Positions 8,293 through 15,869 of a stretch of 35,732 nt of DNA are shown in pieces. The notes beneath the pieces were generated by a model. It did no database searches, was not told where the DNA came from, and saw only the letters and a program-made list of their open reading frames with translations. The DNA lies in the IMG/VR virus record IMGVR_UViG_3300038457_000033, positions 1 to 35,732 of that record. One strand, 5' to 3'. A program made the translations under genes and the position numbers. Position 1 is the stretch's first letter. Every line of letters starts with the position of its first letter. Source of the stretch: a virus.

Positions 8293-8950
8293 TGATTTTT
8301 ATGTCTACGTGTTCTTTCGCCCGAACGGCGTCCCCTGCTACGTCGGGAAAGGGTGGGGCAAACGGTGGCTCAAACACGAATGGCGCAGCACAAACCCACA
8401 TCTCGCAAATATAGTTCGGCGCGCTGGCGGCGAACTTCCGAAGGTTAAGATTCGAGAAGGACTGACCGAAAGCGAAGCGTTCACGACGGAAATTGCCTTC
8501 ATCGCCGCAATCGGACGCGAAGCGAACGGCGGTCCCTTGGTCAACATGACTGACGGCGGAGAAGGCGTATCTGGACTTAAAATGTCGGCAGCAGCCAGGG
8601 CAAAAATGGGTGCGACAAAAATAGGTAATAAATACAGTGTAGGCCGAAAGGCCTCAGCCGATACCAAGGCGAAGCAGCGCGCCGCGAAACTGAATCGCAA
8701 GCTGAGTCCCGAACATCGCGCGGCAATAGGCGATGCGCACCGTGGAAAGAAACGCGATCCGGCATGGGGAGCCGCGATCAGCGCGGCGAAGATGGGCCAC
8801 GAGGTAAAGTCCGAGACAATCGAAAAGCTTCGTTCATGGAAGCGGTCACCGGAACTGTGTGCGAATATAGCGGCGGCGACCAAGGCAGCTATGAATCGAC
8901 CGGACGTTCAGGCTAAACTACATGCGCCAAGAACAGGGGTGGCAACATGA
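8279..8950 (+). CDS. GIY-YIG homing endonuclease
   Basis: 223 residues. The catalytic domain is at residues 7-90: 'FYVYVFFRPNGVPCYVGKG' holds the two GIY/YIG strands (Tyr8, Tyr10, Tyr21, Gly23), followed by Arg29 and His33, and a likely metal-binding glutamate in 'EAFTTEIAFI' (Glu71). 'NMTDGGEGVSG' closes the domain, as in free-standing phage enzymes. Residues 100-205 are short basic repeats ('SAAARAKMGATK', 'SPEHRAAIGDAHRGKK') like NUMOD3 DNA-binding units. It would cut an uninvaded allele so that the gene is copied in. Its TGA overlaps the ATG of the tail chaperone (ATGA). Codon use is less GC-biased than in the structural genes, which indicates transfer. Confidence 0.88.
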   Translation: MTARSDFYVYVFFRPNGVPCYVGKGWGKRWLKHEWRSTNPHLANIVRRAGGELPKVKIREGLTESEAFTTEIAFIAAIGREANGGPLVNMTDGGEGVSGLKMSAAARAKMGATKIGNKYSVGRKASADTKAKQRAAKLNRKLSPEHRAAIGDAHRGKKRDPAWGAAISAAKMGHEVKSETIEKLRSWKRSPELCANIAAATKAAMNRPDVQAKLHAPRTGVAT

Positions 8951-9594
8951 AGATCGACAAGGCTCTAAACCTGATCGTGCCGGTCTACGGCGACGACGAG
9001 CAGACGGTCCGGTGCTACGTCCACTCGACGCCTGTTTCACGTGAAACATTCGAGAAGTATTTCCTGATCGTCTCGCAGACGTTCTCGCAGATATTCAACC
9101 AGGGCCTCGGTGCCGCCGCCGGACCCGCCGTCGCCATGCTGCTGCTCAAGAAGATCGCGGAGGTCGACAAGTCGTGGGACGGCCCGGAAGGTGTGCAGGC
9201 TGGCCTGGTCGAGGAGATGCGTCGGCTCACCAGCGTGGTCGCGCCGGGGGAAGACGGCGCCTGGCGGCCGATCCCGCTCAACATCGCGGTCGACCGGAAG
9301 CTCCTGACGCCCGACGACCAGGCGGAGGTCGAGAACGCCATCGTTTTTTTTATTGTGGTCTCGGCGATGCTGCGGCGCGCGGCGCGCCGGGAGATGCTGG
9401 AGACCGCTGTCGGGTACTGGGGTGCGCGAACCTCATCGTCGACCTGTGCGGAGTTCACAGCTTCCTTGGGGACGTCGACCGGGACCGCCAGTTCTGGCGG
9501 ACCGGAATCTGCTCATGCGGCCGGTCCGCAGCCGGCACCGCCGAAGGCTGCGACTGTGGTCGTGGACGGGAAACCGTCGTCGCTGCCTGTCTAA
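8947..9594 (+). CDS. tail assembly chaperone, short form
   Basis: 215 residues from ATG 8947, in ATGA overlap with the homing gene. 'VYGDDEQTVRCYVHSTPVSRE' (split here by reading, residues about 13-33), 'GPAVAMLLLKKIAEVD' and 'AEVENAIVFFIVVSAMLRRA' resemble tail assembly chaperones that precede the tape measure gene in DUF3383-sheath phages. It would coat the tape measure during tail assembly. Codons end almost always in G or C up to about 9420. After that the bias weakens in this frame and becomes strong in the -1 frame. The end of the short form is serine, alanine and proline rich. Confidence 0.72.
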   Translation: MKIDKALNLIVPVYGDDEQTVRCYVHSTPVSRETFEKYFLIVSQTFSQIFNQGLGAAAGPAVAMLLLKKIAEVDKSWDGPEGVQAGLVEEMRRLTSVVAPGEDGAWRPIPLNIAVDRKLLTPDDQAEVENAIVFFIVVSAMLRRAARREMLETAVGYWGARTSSSTCAEFTASLGTSTGTASSGGPESAHAAGPQPAPPKAATVVVDGKPSSLPV

Positions 9595-9719
9595 GCTGGG
9601 CGGCCAACGAAGGCTTCCCCGACTACATCGCGCAGTTCGGCGGCGGCCTAGAGTTTGCCTCGGCGCACGAGTATCGTTCTCGGTACAGCACGCTCGCCTT
9701 CGCGATGCGGGGTGGTTAA
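8947..9719 (+). CDS. tail assembly chaperone, -1 frameshift extended form
   Basis: Inferred G-GT style product: the frame at 8947 is read to a slip point between 9344 and 9423, then the -1 frame continues to TAA 9717-9719. The extension includes 'CANLIVDLCGVHSFLGD', then 'LSWAANEGFPDYIAQFGG' and 'YRSRYSTLAFAMRGG'. From about 9420 to 9719 this -1 frame has strong G/C third-position use and ordinary protein composition, unlike a shadow frame. It has no good start of its own at the point where its bias begins. By analogy with lambda gpG/gpGT, the extension would contact the tail tube. The exact slip site is unproven. Confidence 0.55.
9344..9422 (+). promoter_or_regulatory. candidate -1 frameshift signals
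   Basis: Two slip candidates lie in the chaperone gene. The first is a run of eight T at 9344-9351, containing the heptamer T TTT TTT in the right phase. A GC-only hairpin with a 7-bp stem and 3-base loop follows at 9373-9389, although its spacing of 21 bases is long. The second is GGGG at 9419-9422, exactly where codon bias moves from the first frame to the -1 frame. Codon bias favours the second site, while heptamer rules favour the first. Confidence 0.45.
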
Positions 9720-9821
9720 ATGGCCGACGGCAGAACCGATTCCTACGTCTATGTTATCTTCCGCCCGAACGGCGTGCCCTGCTACGTCGGGCACCAGGAA
9801 TTACGATATGACGGTGCGTAG
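9720..9821 (+). pseudogene. remnant of a second GIY-YIG homing endonuclease gene
   Basis: A 33-residue frame from ATG 9720, directly after the TAA of the extended chaperone, reads MADGRTDSYVYVIFRPNGVP then CYVG before diverging. The block 'YVYVxFRPNGVPCYVG' matches residues 8-23 of the intact enzyme at 8279 with one change, and the DNA is nearly identical over the same part. Homology stops right after the YVG codon, and an unrelated tail runs to TAG 9819-9821, overlapping the tape measure start. This is the 5' scar of a homing gene that was deleted. Confidence 0.8.
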
Positions 9822-11499
9822 CATAATCGACGTCGAACTGAACGACGACAAGTTCAAGGCGTTCGCGGCGCTGTTCGAAAAATACAGCGCGACGCTCGCG
9901 AAGACTCCCGGGGCGTGGGCGGCGGCTGGCAAGGAAATCCAGGGCAGCCGGAAGGGATTCGAGGCCATTGCGGCCGCGATGCTCGCCCAGAACGAGATGA
10001 CGCGCCGGGCGGCGACCGAGCAGCGGAAGAACGTCAACGAGCTGGACCGCGCCTCGACGCTGTGGCGCAGCATGGCGCGCAGCACGAGCAACGTCGCCGG
10101 GAACATCCGGGCGATGACCGGGCAGCTCCTGAAGTGGGCGTCGATCACCGGGATTGTGTCGGGCCTCGTCGGCGCCGGAGGTCTGTTCGGCATCGACCGC
10201 CTGGCGCTCGGGGTGGCGTCGGGGCGGCGGTCGTCCTTGGGCCTCGGGACGGGCTACGGCGAGCAGCGGGCGTTCCAGACCAACTTCGGCCGCCTGATAG
10301 ACCCGGACACGCTCCTGTCAGGCGTCAGCACCGCGCTGGCGGGCAACAGGACGGCACTGTTCGGGGCGGGCCTGTCTGGCAACCAGCTCCAGGGCAGCAC
10401 CGCGCAGGTGTCCGTCGAGGTCCTAAAGAGCGTCAAACGCCTGGTCGACCGGACGGACGAGAGCCAGCTCGGGTTCGTCGCCAACGCGCGGCGGTTGGGC
10501 GAGCTTGGGTTCGGCGTCGAAGACCTGCGTCGGCTCAAGCGCACGAGCGCGGGCGAGTTCCAGGGACTGATCGGCCAGTACGGGGCAAACCGCGGCGAGT
10601 TCGACCTGCCGCGCGACGTGTCCAGGCGGTGGCAGGAGTTCACCACGCAGATGTCCCGCGCCGGCCAGGGCATCGAGAACACGTTCGTGCGCGGCCTCGC
10701 GCCGCTCGCCCCGGGACTGACAAAGCTGTCGGAGTCCTTCGAGAAGGTCGTAAAGGCGTTCCTGCTTTCTCCGACGCTGGAGAAGTGGATCACAGCGCTG
10801 GACGTTGGTCTCGAGAAGCTCGCCAAGTACATCGGGACGCCGGAGTTCGAAAAAAACGTCCGGGACTTCGCCGTCAACCTCGGGAACGCGGCGGTAGCCG
10901 TCGGGCAGTTCGCGGCCTGGGTCGTCGGCAAAAGCCCGGAAGGCGCGACGACGGGCGGCCTGCTCGGCGAGAAAGAGGGTCACGACACCTGGAACGAGAT
11001 GCTTCGCGGTTCGCGCATCCTGCGGGACCGAAGGGCCGCCGGGACCGACACGCTCGGCGGCCAGTTCCTCGGCTCCCTGACGGGAGCGAACCTGCTCGGC
11101 ATCGTGCGGCGCAGCGAGGGAAGCGGCGACCAGGCCGTCTCCCCGGCGGGCGCCGTCGGGCGCTACCAGATCGAACCTGGCACCGCGCGCCAGTACGGGT
11201 TCGACCCGTCGCGGCTCAAGGACCCGGCCTACAACGAGACGGTTGCCAAGACGATCCTCGCCGACCTGGTGCGGCGCTACCACGGAAACACCAACGAGAT
11301 CCTCGCGGCCTACAACGCGGGACCAGGAGTTGCCAACCGCTACCGGGCGTCGGGAGACAACGCGGGGGTGCTGCCGCGCGAGACGCAGAAGTACATCGAC
11401 CGCGCCCAGCACATGCAGGGCTACACGCCCATCGTGGTGTCGGTGGAGAACAACACGGGCGGCAACGCGGCCGTTTCCGTCAACGGGCTGAAGAACTGA
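9808..11499 (+). CDS. tape measure protein with lytic transglycosylase domain
   Basis: 563 residues. I chose ATG 9808 (AGGAA upstream, start MTVRSIIDVELNDDKF); upstream in-frame sequence belongs to the chaperone region. Residues 1-130 are helical coiled coil. A hydrophobic glycine-rich stretch at about 112-130 (ITGIVSGLVGAGGLFGI) resembles tape measure membrane segments. Residues about 430-540 form an SLT lytic transglycosylase domain: Glu437 in 'VRRSEGSGDQ', 'SPAGAVGRYQIEPGTARQYG', 'EILAAYNAGPGVANRY' and 'LPRETQKYIDRA'. It sets tail length and opens peptidoglycan at DNA entry. It is short for the role, suggesting a fairly short tail. Confidence 0.85.
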   Translation: MTVRSIIDVELNDDKFKAFAALFEKYSATLAKTPGAWAAAGKEIQGSRKGFEAIAAAMLAQNEMTRRAATEQRKNVNELDRASTLWRSMARSTSNVAGNIRAMTGQLLKWASITGIVSGLVGAGGLFGIDRLALGVASGRRSSLGLGTGYGEQRAFQTNFGRLIDPDTLLSGVSTALAGNRTALFGAGLSGNQLQGSTAQVSVEVLKSVKRLVDRTDESQLGFVANARRLGELGFGVEDLRRLKRTSAGEFQGLIGQYGANRGEFDLPRDVSRRWQEFTTQMSRAGQGIENTFVRGLAPLAPGLTKLSESFEKVVKAFLLSPTLEKWITALDVGLEKLAKYIGTPEFEKNVRDFAVNLGNAAVAVGQFAAWVVGKSPEGATTGGLLGEKEGHDTWNEMLRGSRILRDRRAAGTDTLGGQFLGSLTGANLLGIVRRSEGSGDQAVSPAGAVGRYQIEPGTARQYGFDPSRLKDPAYNETVAKTILADLVRRYHGNTNEILAAYNAGPGVANRYRASGDNAGVLPRETQKYIDRAQHMQGYTPIVVSVENNTGGNAAVSVNGLKN

Positions 11500-11500
11500 C

Positions 11501-12241
11501 ATGGGAATCTCTCCGGGCCTCGCCGCATATAAGTTGAGCTTTCAGCTCAGCCCCATAATTTTGACCGGCGGCATCGCCACGGCCATCCCGGGCGGCGCGT
11601 TGCCGATCATCTCGATCACCGAGGCCATCAACTTCACCGAAGGGCTGCTCTCCGGCGGCGACAACCTGGACGACCTCGACGGGTTCTTCGCGAACTTCCG
11701 CCCGCTGCCCGGTTCGTCGATCATCGACCAGCAGATCGGCAAGTACCCGTTCGCCAACGCGGCGATAGCGGCCAACTCGGTCATCGCCCAGCCGCTCGCG
11801 ATCTCGATGAGGATGATATGCCCGGCGAGCGCCGAAGGCTCCTACGCGACGAAACTCGCGACGATGCTGGCGCTCCAGGCGACGCTCTCGCAGCACAACG
11901 CGCAGGGGGGCACCTACACCATCGCGACCCCGTCGTTCTTCTTCGTCAACTGCGTGATGACCGGCATGCGCGACACGTCGGCCGCCGACGACAAGCAGGC
12001 GCAGAACACCTGGCAGCTCGACTTCGAGAAACCGCTGCTGACGCTCGCCGACGCCCAGCAGGCACAGAACAACCTCATGAGCCAGATCACGAACGGGACC
12101 GCGATCGACGGCGTGCCGTCGTGGTCCGGGCTCGCGCCGACCGTCGGCAACCCGGCGAGCGTGGCCGCGCCGAGCATCATCCCGGCGGCGTCGAACCCGG
12201 CCGGCAGCGGGACTGCGGCCTCGATACCGGGGGCGCAATGA
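11501..12241 (+). CDS. tail/baseplate protein after the tape measure
   Basis: 246 residues from ATG 11501, one base after the tape measure stop. The first 190 residues look globular, with 'AYKLSFQLSPIILTGGIA', 'FTEGLLSGGDNLDDLDGFF' and 'TYTIATPSFFFVNCVMTG'. The last 50 are serine, proline and alanine rich and probably flexible. Genes in this position in related phages encode a protein joining tube and baseplate; I assign it by place only. It ends in ATGA overlap with the plug gene. Confidence 0.6.
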   Translation: MGISPGLAAYKLSFQLSPIILTGGIATAIPGGALPIISITEAINFTEGLLSGGDNLDDLDGFFANFRPLPGSSIIDQQIGKYPFANAAIAANSVIAQPLAISMRMICPASAEGSYATKLATMLALQATLSQHNAQGGTYTIATPSFFFVNCVMTGMRDTSAADDKQAQNTWQLDFEKPLLTLADAQQAQNNLMSQITNGTAIDGVPSWSGLAPTVGNPASVAAPSIIPAASNPAGSGTAASIPGAQ

Positions 12242-12729
12242 CGACGATCACGAACTTCGCGCCGACTGTCCTCGCGCCTTTTCAATTTCAGGCGACCCTC
12301 GACGGCGTGATCTACACCGTCATCGTCACCTGGAACCTGTTCGGCCGCCGCTGGTACGTCAACGTCTACGCTCCCGACGGGTCGCTCAAACTCTCGACCG
12401 CGCTCGTCGGCTCGCCGACCGGGGTCACGCTCCAGGGCCTCTCGTGGGCGGCCGGCATGGTCACGGCGACGGCAGCAGCCCCGCACGGCTACAAGGTCGG
12501 AAAGACAGTCCAGCTAACGGTCTCGGGGGCTTCGCCTGACGCCTACAACGGAAAGGTCCAGGCGTTCATCACCGGGCCATCGACGTTCACCTACCCGGTC
12601 GCTGCCGACCCAGGATCGGCGACGGTGTTCGGGGCGGCGTCCTACAACATCGACCTGGTCGGCGGCCACTTCGTGACCTCGACGATGGTGTTCCGCCAGG
12701 CCGCGAATCAGTTTGAAGTCACGCCTTGA
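12238..12729 (+). CDS. baseplate plug-like protein with inserted beta module
   Basis: 163 residues from ATG 12238 (ATGA overlap). Two separated parts look like the small baseplate plug family (DUF6983 type): the N-terminal 'FQATLDGVIYTVIVTWN', 'FGRRWYVNVYAPDGSLKLST' and the C-terminal 'IDLVGGHFVTSTMVFRQA' then 'NQFEVTP'. Between them, at about residues 65-135, sits an E1-FCCH-like module ('HGYKVGKTVQLTVSG', 'AYNGKVQAFITG', 'TFTYPVAADPGSATVFGA'). The plug closes the central channel of the baseplate before contraction. The module is an insertion relative to the shorter family members I know. Confidence 0.65.
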   Translation: MTTITNFAPTVLAPFQFQATLDGVIYTVIVTWNLFGRRWYVNVYAPDGSLKLSTALVGSPTGVTLQGLSWAAGMVTATAAAPHGYKVGKTVQLTVSGASPDAYNGKVQAFITGPSTFTYPVAADPGSATVFGAASYNIDLVGGHFVTSTMVFRQAANQFEVTP

Positions 12730-12730
12730 C

Positions 12731-13258
12731 CTACAAAAGGAGTCCATTCTTGCGAGCAAAATCAATAGGATCAAACGCGTGCTTCCTGAGATTGCAGGAG
12801 TCACACGTTAGCTGCAAATTGATTGGCTAATTCGATCCGCCTTTCGACAACGCGATAATGTGATCGACATGATAGCCGCGGTTAAGAGACTTTCGACAAT
12901 AGGCGCAGCGTCCTCGTTGGGCCTTGAACCTCGCCGCAATATCATCTTCGGTATGAACGCCGTTAGACTTGGCTTTAAGTGCTCGTCGATTGCGAGCATA
13001 CATGCGAAAAGCAGCGCCGTTCCTGGCCCGCCAAGACTTCAAATCGGCTTTAACTCGGTCTGGATGTCTCGCTCTATAGCTGGCAGTGTGCGCGGCTCTT
13101 TTTGCCCTGACAGCTTTAGGATTGGCATCAAGTTCGGCTTTAGCTCTCGCCATTCGAGATTTCGAAGCGCGCTTACGCTTCTTCGGCCGATCCGCCATAT
13201 ATTGTCGCATATAAGCGGCGTGAGCCGCCTTTTGCTTGGGCGTTTTTGTCTTAGCCAT
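12731..13258 (-). pseudogene. antisense HNH homing endonuclease interrupted by an in-frame TAG
   Basis: Read leftward from ATG 13256-13258, 143 residues end at TAG 12827-12829: a basic N-terminal region (MAKTKTPKQKAAHAAYMRQY) and then an HNH core 'CAYCRKSLNRGYHVDHIIAL' followed by 'SKGGSN'. In the same frame beyond the TAG come 31 residues that complete the domain ('PINLQLTCDSCNLRKHAFDP', ending at TAG 12731-12733). The window's other HNH protein has an amino acid at the stop position ('ADENLQLTCPTCNRKKGAK'). Without the second CxxC and the last catalytic part the enzyme should be dead. TAG ends several other genes here, so recoding is unlikely. Confidence 0.82.
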
Positions 13259-13284
13259 GATGCGCTCATATCGCGTCGTGGTCA

Positions 13285-13319
13285 GGACGGCCCTCCCGCT
13301 TATAACAGGAGGGCCGTCC
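13285..13319. repeat. 12-bp perfect inverted repeat before the hub gene
   Basis: GGACGGCCCTCC at 13285-13296 is exactly complementary to GGAGGGCCGTCC at 13308-13319, with an 11-base loop. It lies at the edge of the HNH insertion, upstream of both the leftward HNH gene and the rightward hub gene. No T run follows on either strand, so it is not an ordinary terminator. Its right arm overlaps the only Shine-Dalgarno-like sequence (AGGAGGG, 13307-13313) of the hub gene. Confidence 0.8.
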
Positions 13320-13320
13320 A

Positions 13321-14343
13321 ATTCGCTATTATAGGATAGAAATCAGCGACCCGTCGAGCGGGAAGGTCATCACCCCGCCGGGGTTCGACGGGCTTCTCGG
13401 CGGCGCGACCTACACCAGCTTCGTCAACGGGCAGACGCTTCCTGGCGCATGGAACGTCGAACTCGACGTCCCGGTCATCGGGGCCGCTACCCCGCAGGGC
13501 TCGGCGCTGGCGCGCGTGTGGGGGATCAGCCAGCAGGAGATCAGCCAGGCCAACGACCTGAAGGGCAAGAACATCAAGATATTCGGCGGCATGCAGAAGG
13601 GTCTGCCGCTGGCGAAGCCGGCCCAGTCCGGGCTTCTCGTCCAGGGCTACGTCTTCCAGGCCTTCGGCAACTGGATCGGGGTCGATCGGACGCTCGACTT
13701 GGTGATCAATCCTGGGCAGGCGTCGTCGTCGACTACTGGCGGGCTCGGCACGCTGGCCGCGCCGAAAAACATCGTTCTCAACTGGAAGGCCGGGACGCCG
13801 CTCGCGGGCGCGCTCCAGTCGACGCTGTCGACCGCGTTCCCCGGTTCGACAGTGACGGTCAACATCAACGCAGGCATCGTGCGGCCGAACGACGAGGTCG
13901 CCTACTTCCCAACGCTCGAGCAGCTCGCGCAGTACGTCGCCCAGACGAGCCGCGACGTCATCAAGACCGCGAACTACCGCGGCGTTACCATCGTGCCTGG
14001 CCAGAACGCGTTCTCGATCTTCGACGGTTCGGGAGCCGCCAGCGCGCAGAAGCCGATCGCGTTCGAAGACCTCATAGGGCAGCCGACATGGATCGAAGCT
14101 CCGAACATCTCGATCAAGACGGTCATGCGCGCGGACATCAGCGTCGGTGACGACGTCTCGCTCCCGCAGGCGGTGACGACGAACACGGCGGCGGCGCAGA
14201 CGTCGCAGGTCAACCAGGCGGTGGCCTTCCAGGGCGGATTCCAGATCGTCAGCGCGCGCCACGTCGGAAACTTCCGGCAGGCATCAGCAGATGCCTGGGT
14301 GAGTGTGTTCGAGGGCGCGCCGCTCAAACAGGCTGCCGCCTGA
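13321..14343 (+). CDS. baseplate hub protein, apparent ATT start
   Basis: 340 residues if read from ATT 13321. The frame has a TAA at 13303-13305 and no ATG, GTG or TTG until GTG 13516, yet coding is clear from 13321 (IRYYRIEISDPSSGK, 'GATYTSFVNGQTLPGAWNV', 'ELDVPVIGAATPQGSAL'). Related hub proteins, as I remember them, begin with M-I-R-Y-Y. AGGAGGG lies 7 bases before the ATT. The C-terminal part has 'TPLAGALQSTLSTAFPG' and 'ISVGDDVSLPQAV'. It forms the centre of the baseplate beneath the tube, holding the spike. It overlaps the spike gene (TGATG). The HNH insertion probably removed the normal start region. Confidence 0.7.
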   Translation: MRYYRIEISDPSSGKVITPPGFDGLLGGATYTSFVNGQTLPGAWNVELDVPVIGAATPQGSALARVWGISQQEISQANDLKGKNIKIFGGMQKGLPLAKPAQSGLLVQGYVFQAFGNWIGVDRTLDLVINPGQASSSTTGGLGTLAAPKNIVLNWKAGTPLAGALQSTLSTAFPGSTVTVNINAGIVRPNDEVAYFPTLEQLAQYVAQTSRDVIKTANYRGVTIVPGQNAFSIFDGSGAASAQKPIAFEDLIGQPTWIEAPNISIKTVMRADISVGDDVSLPQAVTTNTAAAQTSQVNQAVAFQGGFQIVSARHVGNFRQASADAWVSVFEGAPLKQAAA

Positions 14344-15452
14344 TGCCAGACAACAGCCAAAAAACCGCTTTAGCCCGGACGCTCAACCAGTTCGCGGAGC
14401 GCAAGGTCCGCGGCGCCATCGACCTGTTCGGCAAGGCCCTCCCGGCTTCGGTCGTCGCGGTCGTCAGCTCCGGCATCGTGACGGTGAAGTTTGAGATCGC
14501 GAAGACCACGAACAGCCCCTACACGCTGACAACCGTAACGATGCCGCTTCTCGGGTCAGAATACATCCGCTATCCGATCCAAGTTGGATGCAAGGGATTC
14601 GTGGTTTCGGCCGACGCCTACCTCGGCGGCGTGAGCGGGCTCGGCGGAGGCGTCGCCGATCTATCGCTGCGCGGCAACCTTTCGACGCTGGTGTTCTTTC
14701 CGATCGGAAACAGCGGATGGTCGGCGAGCGACGATCCGAACGCGCTGGTGCTCTACGGTCCCGACGGCGTCATCATCCGTAATCTGGCCGGCACGTCGAA
14801 GATCACGACGAACGCCGACGGCGTGACGGTCGCGCCGCCAGCCGGCAAGCCGACCGCGATCCAGAGCGACGCCCAACTCACCGGGCAAATCAAGAACCCC
14901 GGCGGCGGCACCTACAGCCAGCCGATAACCACGTCGGCCGACGTGACCGGAAACAACGTCATCGCCGGCGCGATGGTGTCGTCGCCGGCGGCCGCGTTCG
15001 GCACCGCGATGGTGGGCGGCCACGATGCCCTCACGACGGCAAATATAGGGACCGCCGCAGGGGACTTGATCGCCCTGGACGGGAGCGCCAAGCTCCCGGC
15101 CGTCGACGGGTCGCAGCTAACAAACTTGCCATCGCAGTTGACGGTCGGTTCCGCTCTCGTGGTGAGTCCATACGCGATCTCCACCGTGACGGTCCACGCG
15201 CACGGCCTTGGCGTTGTACCGAGTTATGTCAGAGCGACGATGACCTGCCTCACCGCGAACGCGGGCTACAGCATCGGCAACGTTGCGATGTTCGGCGTGA
15301 TTCTAACCGGTGCCGCAATCGTGCTCGACGCCACTGATTTGACGCTGATCACGTCGAACGCCGCATTTAATGTCCCGAACAAAACCACCGGCGCGCTGAC
15401 CGCACTTACGCCGGCGGACTGGTCGCTCACGCTGACGCCATACGCGCTTTAG
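14343..15452 (+). CDS. baseplate central spike, Gp138-type
   Basis: 369 residues from ATG 14343, overlapping the hub stop. Residues about 30-135 have the Gp138 N-terminal OB-like pattern: 'SGIVTVKFEIAKTTNSPYTL', 'VTMPLLGSEYIRYPIQVG' and 'LRGNLSTLVFFPIGN'. Residues about 135-185 look like a short beta-helix needle ('LYGPDGVIIRNLAG', 'ITTNADGVTVAPP'). The C-terminal 170 residues are an added fibre-like part (GTAAGDLIALDGSAKLPAVD) resembling tail fibre shaft and tip. The protein would pierce the outer membrane when the sheath contracts. Confidence 0.72.
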   Translation: MPDNSQKTALARTLNQFAERKVRGAIDLFGKALPASVVAVVSSGIVTVKFEIAKTTNSPYTLTTVTMPLLGSEYIRYPIQVGCKGFVVSADAYLGGVSGLGGGVADLSLRGNLSTLVFFPIGNSGWSASDDPNALVLYGPDGVIIRNLAGTSKITTNADGVTVAPPAGKPTAIQSDAQLTGQIKNPGGGTYSQPITTSADVTGNNVIAGAMVSSPAAAFGTAMVGGHDALTTANIGTAAGDLIALDGSAKLPAVDGSQLTNLPSQLTVGSALVVSPYAISTVTVHAHGLGVVPSYVRATMTCLTANAGYSIGNVAMFGVILTGAAIVLDATDLTLITSNAAFNVPNKTTGALTALTPADWSLTLTPYAL

Positions 15453-15468
15453 AACGAAGGCACGCTAG

Positions 15469-15522
15469 ATGCAAAGTCGCAAGGACTCGTGTAAGAATAT
15501 CACTGCGAGGAACGCGATATGA
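15469..15522 (+). CDS. possible 17-residue leader peptide
   Basis: A short frame from ATG 15469 (MQSRKDSCKNITARNAI) ends in a TGA that overlaps the ATG of the wedge gene at 15519 (ATGA). It could be a leader peptide that couples translation of the wedge, or chance. There is no strong ribosome site. It is listed because otherwise the wedge gene also lacks a clear Shine-Dalgarno sequence. Confidence 0.2.
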   Translation: MQSRKDSCKNITARNAI

Positions 15523-15866
15523 GAACCTATGGGAGGGTTTCGAATCCAGACGGATCGAAGACATGGGTGGTCGTGCAGACGGCTCCTGACGGAAGCAATG
15601 ACTATGTATGGCTCACAACTCTTTGCCAAGTTCTGCTGTTAAATCTTGGCGAATCTCCTTTTTATGCGAATTTTGGCATTCCCGCCAAGCCGTCGGTCGT
15701 CCAGCAGGTCCAGCCGGACTACTACGTCGCCAGGACCCAGCAGCAGTTCGCCAAATACTTCGCAAGCCTGATCGTGGCGAAGCGGGCGGCGCAAGCAAAC
15801 CCGACCTACGACATCGCGGTCACGACGAACCAGGGAGTTCGGATCGCTGCAAGCGTCCCGATTTAA
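15519..15866 (+). CDS. baseplate wedge protein, gp25/gpW-like
   Basis: 115 residues from ATG 15519. 'TLCQVLLLNLGESPFYANFG' is the signature-like start of gp25-type wedge proteins. It is followed by 'YVARTQQQFAKYFASLIVAK' and 'YDIAVTTNQGVRIAASVPI'. The size and the place before the J-like gene agree. It would link the hub to the outer wedge and nucleate sheath assembly. The AT-rich HNH gene starts three bases after its stop. Confidence 0.7.
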   Translation: MRTYGRVSNPDGSKTWVVVQTAPDGSNDYVWLTTLCQVLLLNLGESPFYANFGIPAKPSVVQQVQPDYYVARTQQQFAKYFASLIVAKRAAQANPTYDIAVTTNQGVRIAASVPI

Positions 15867-15869
15867 TCA

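Noticed and set aside
9353-9811. Forward frame overlapping the chaperone end
   Set aside because: It is strongly arginine-rich and has shadow codon use. The -1 frame ending at 9719 is the biased one.
12750-12830. 26-residue frame from TTG 12750 after AAAAGGAG
   Set aside because: It is the antisense of the HNH C-terminal coding sequence. The ribosome site is more simply the former hub or plug-downstream signal.
12731-13320. Group I intron or a second intein between plug and hub
   Set aside because: The inserted gene is antisense, no intron core pairing is recognisable by eye, and joining the flanks would not restore an ATG for the hub. A free-standing homing gene is simpler.
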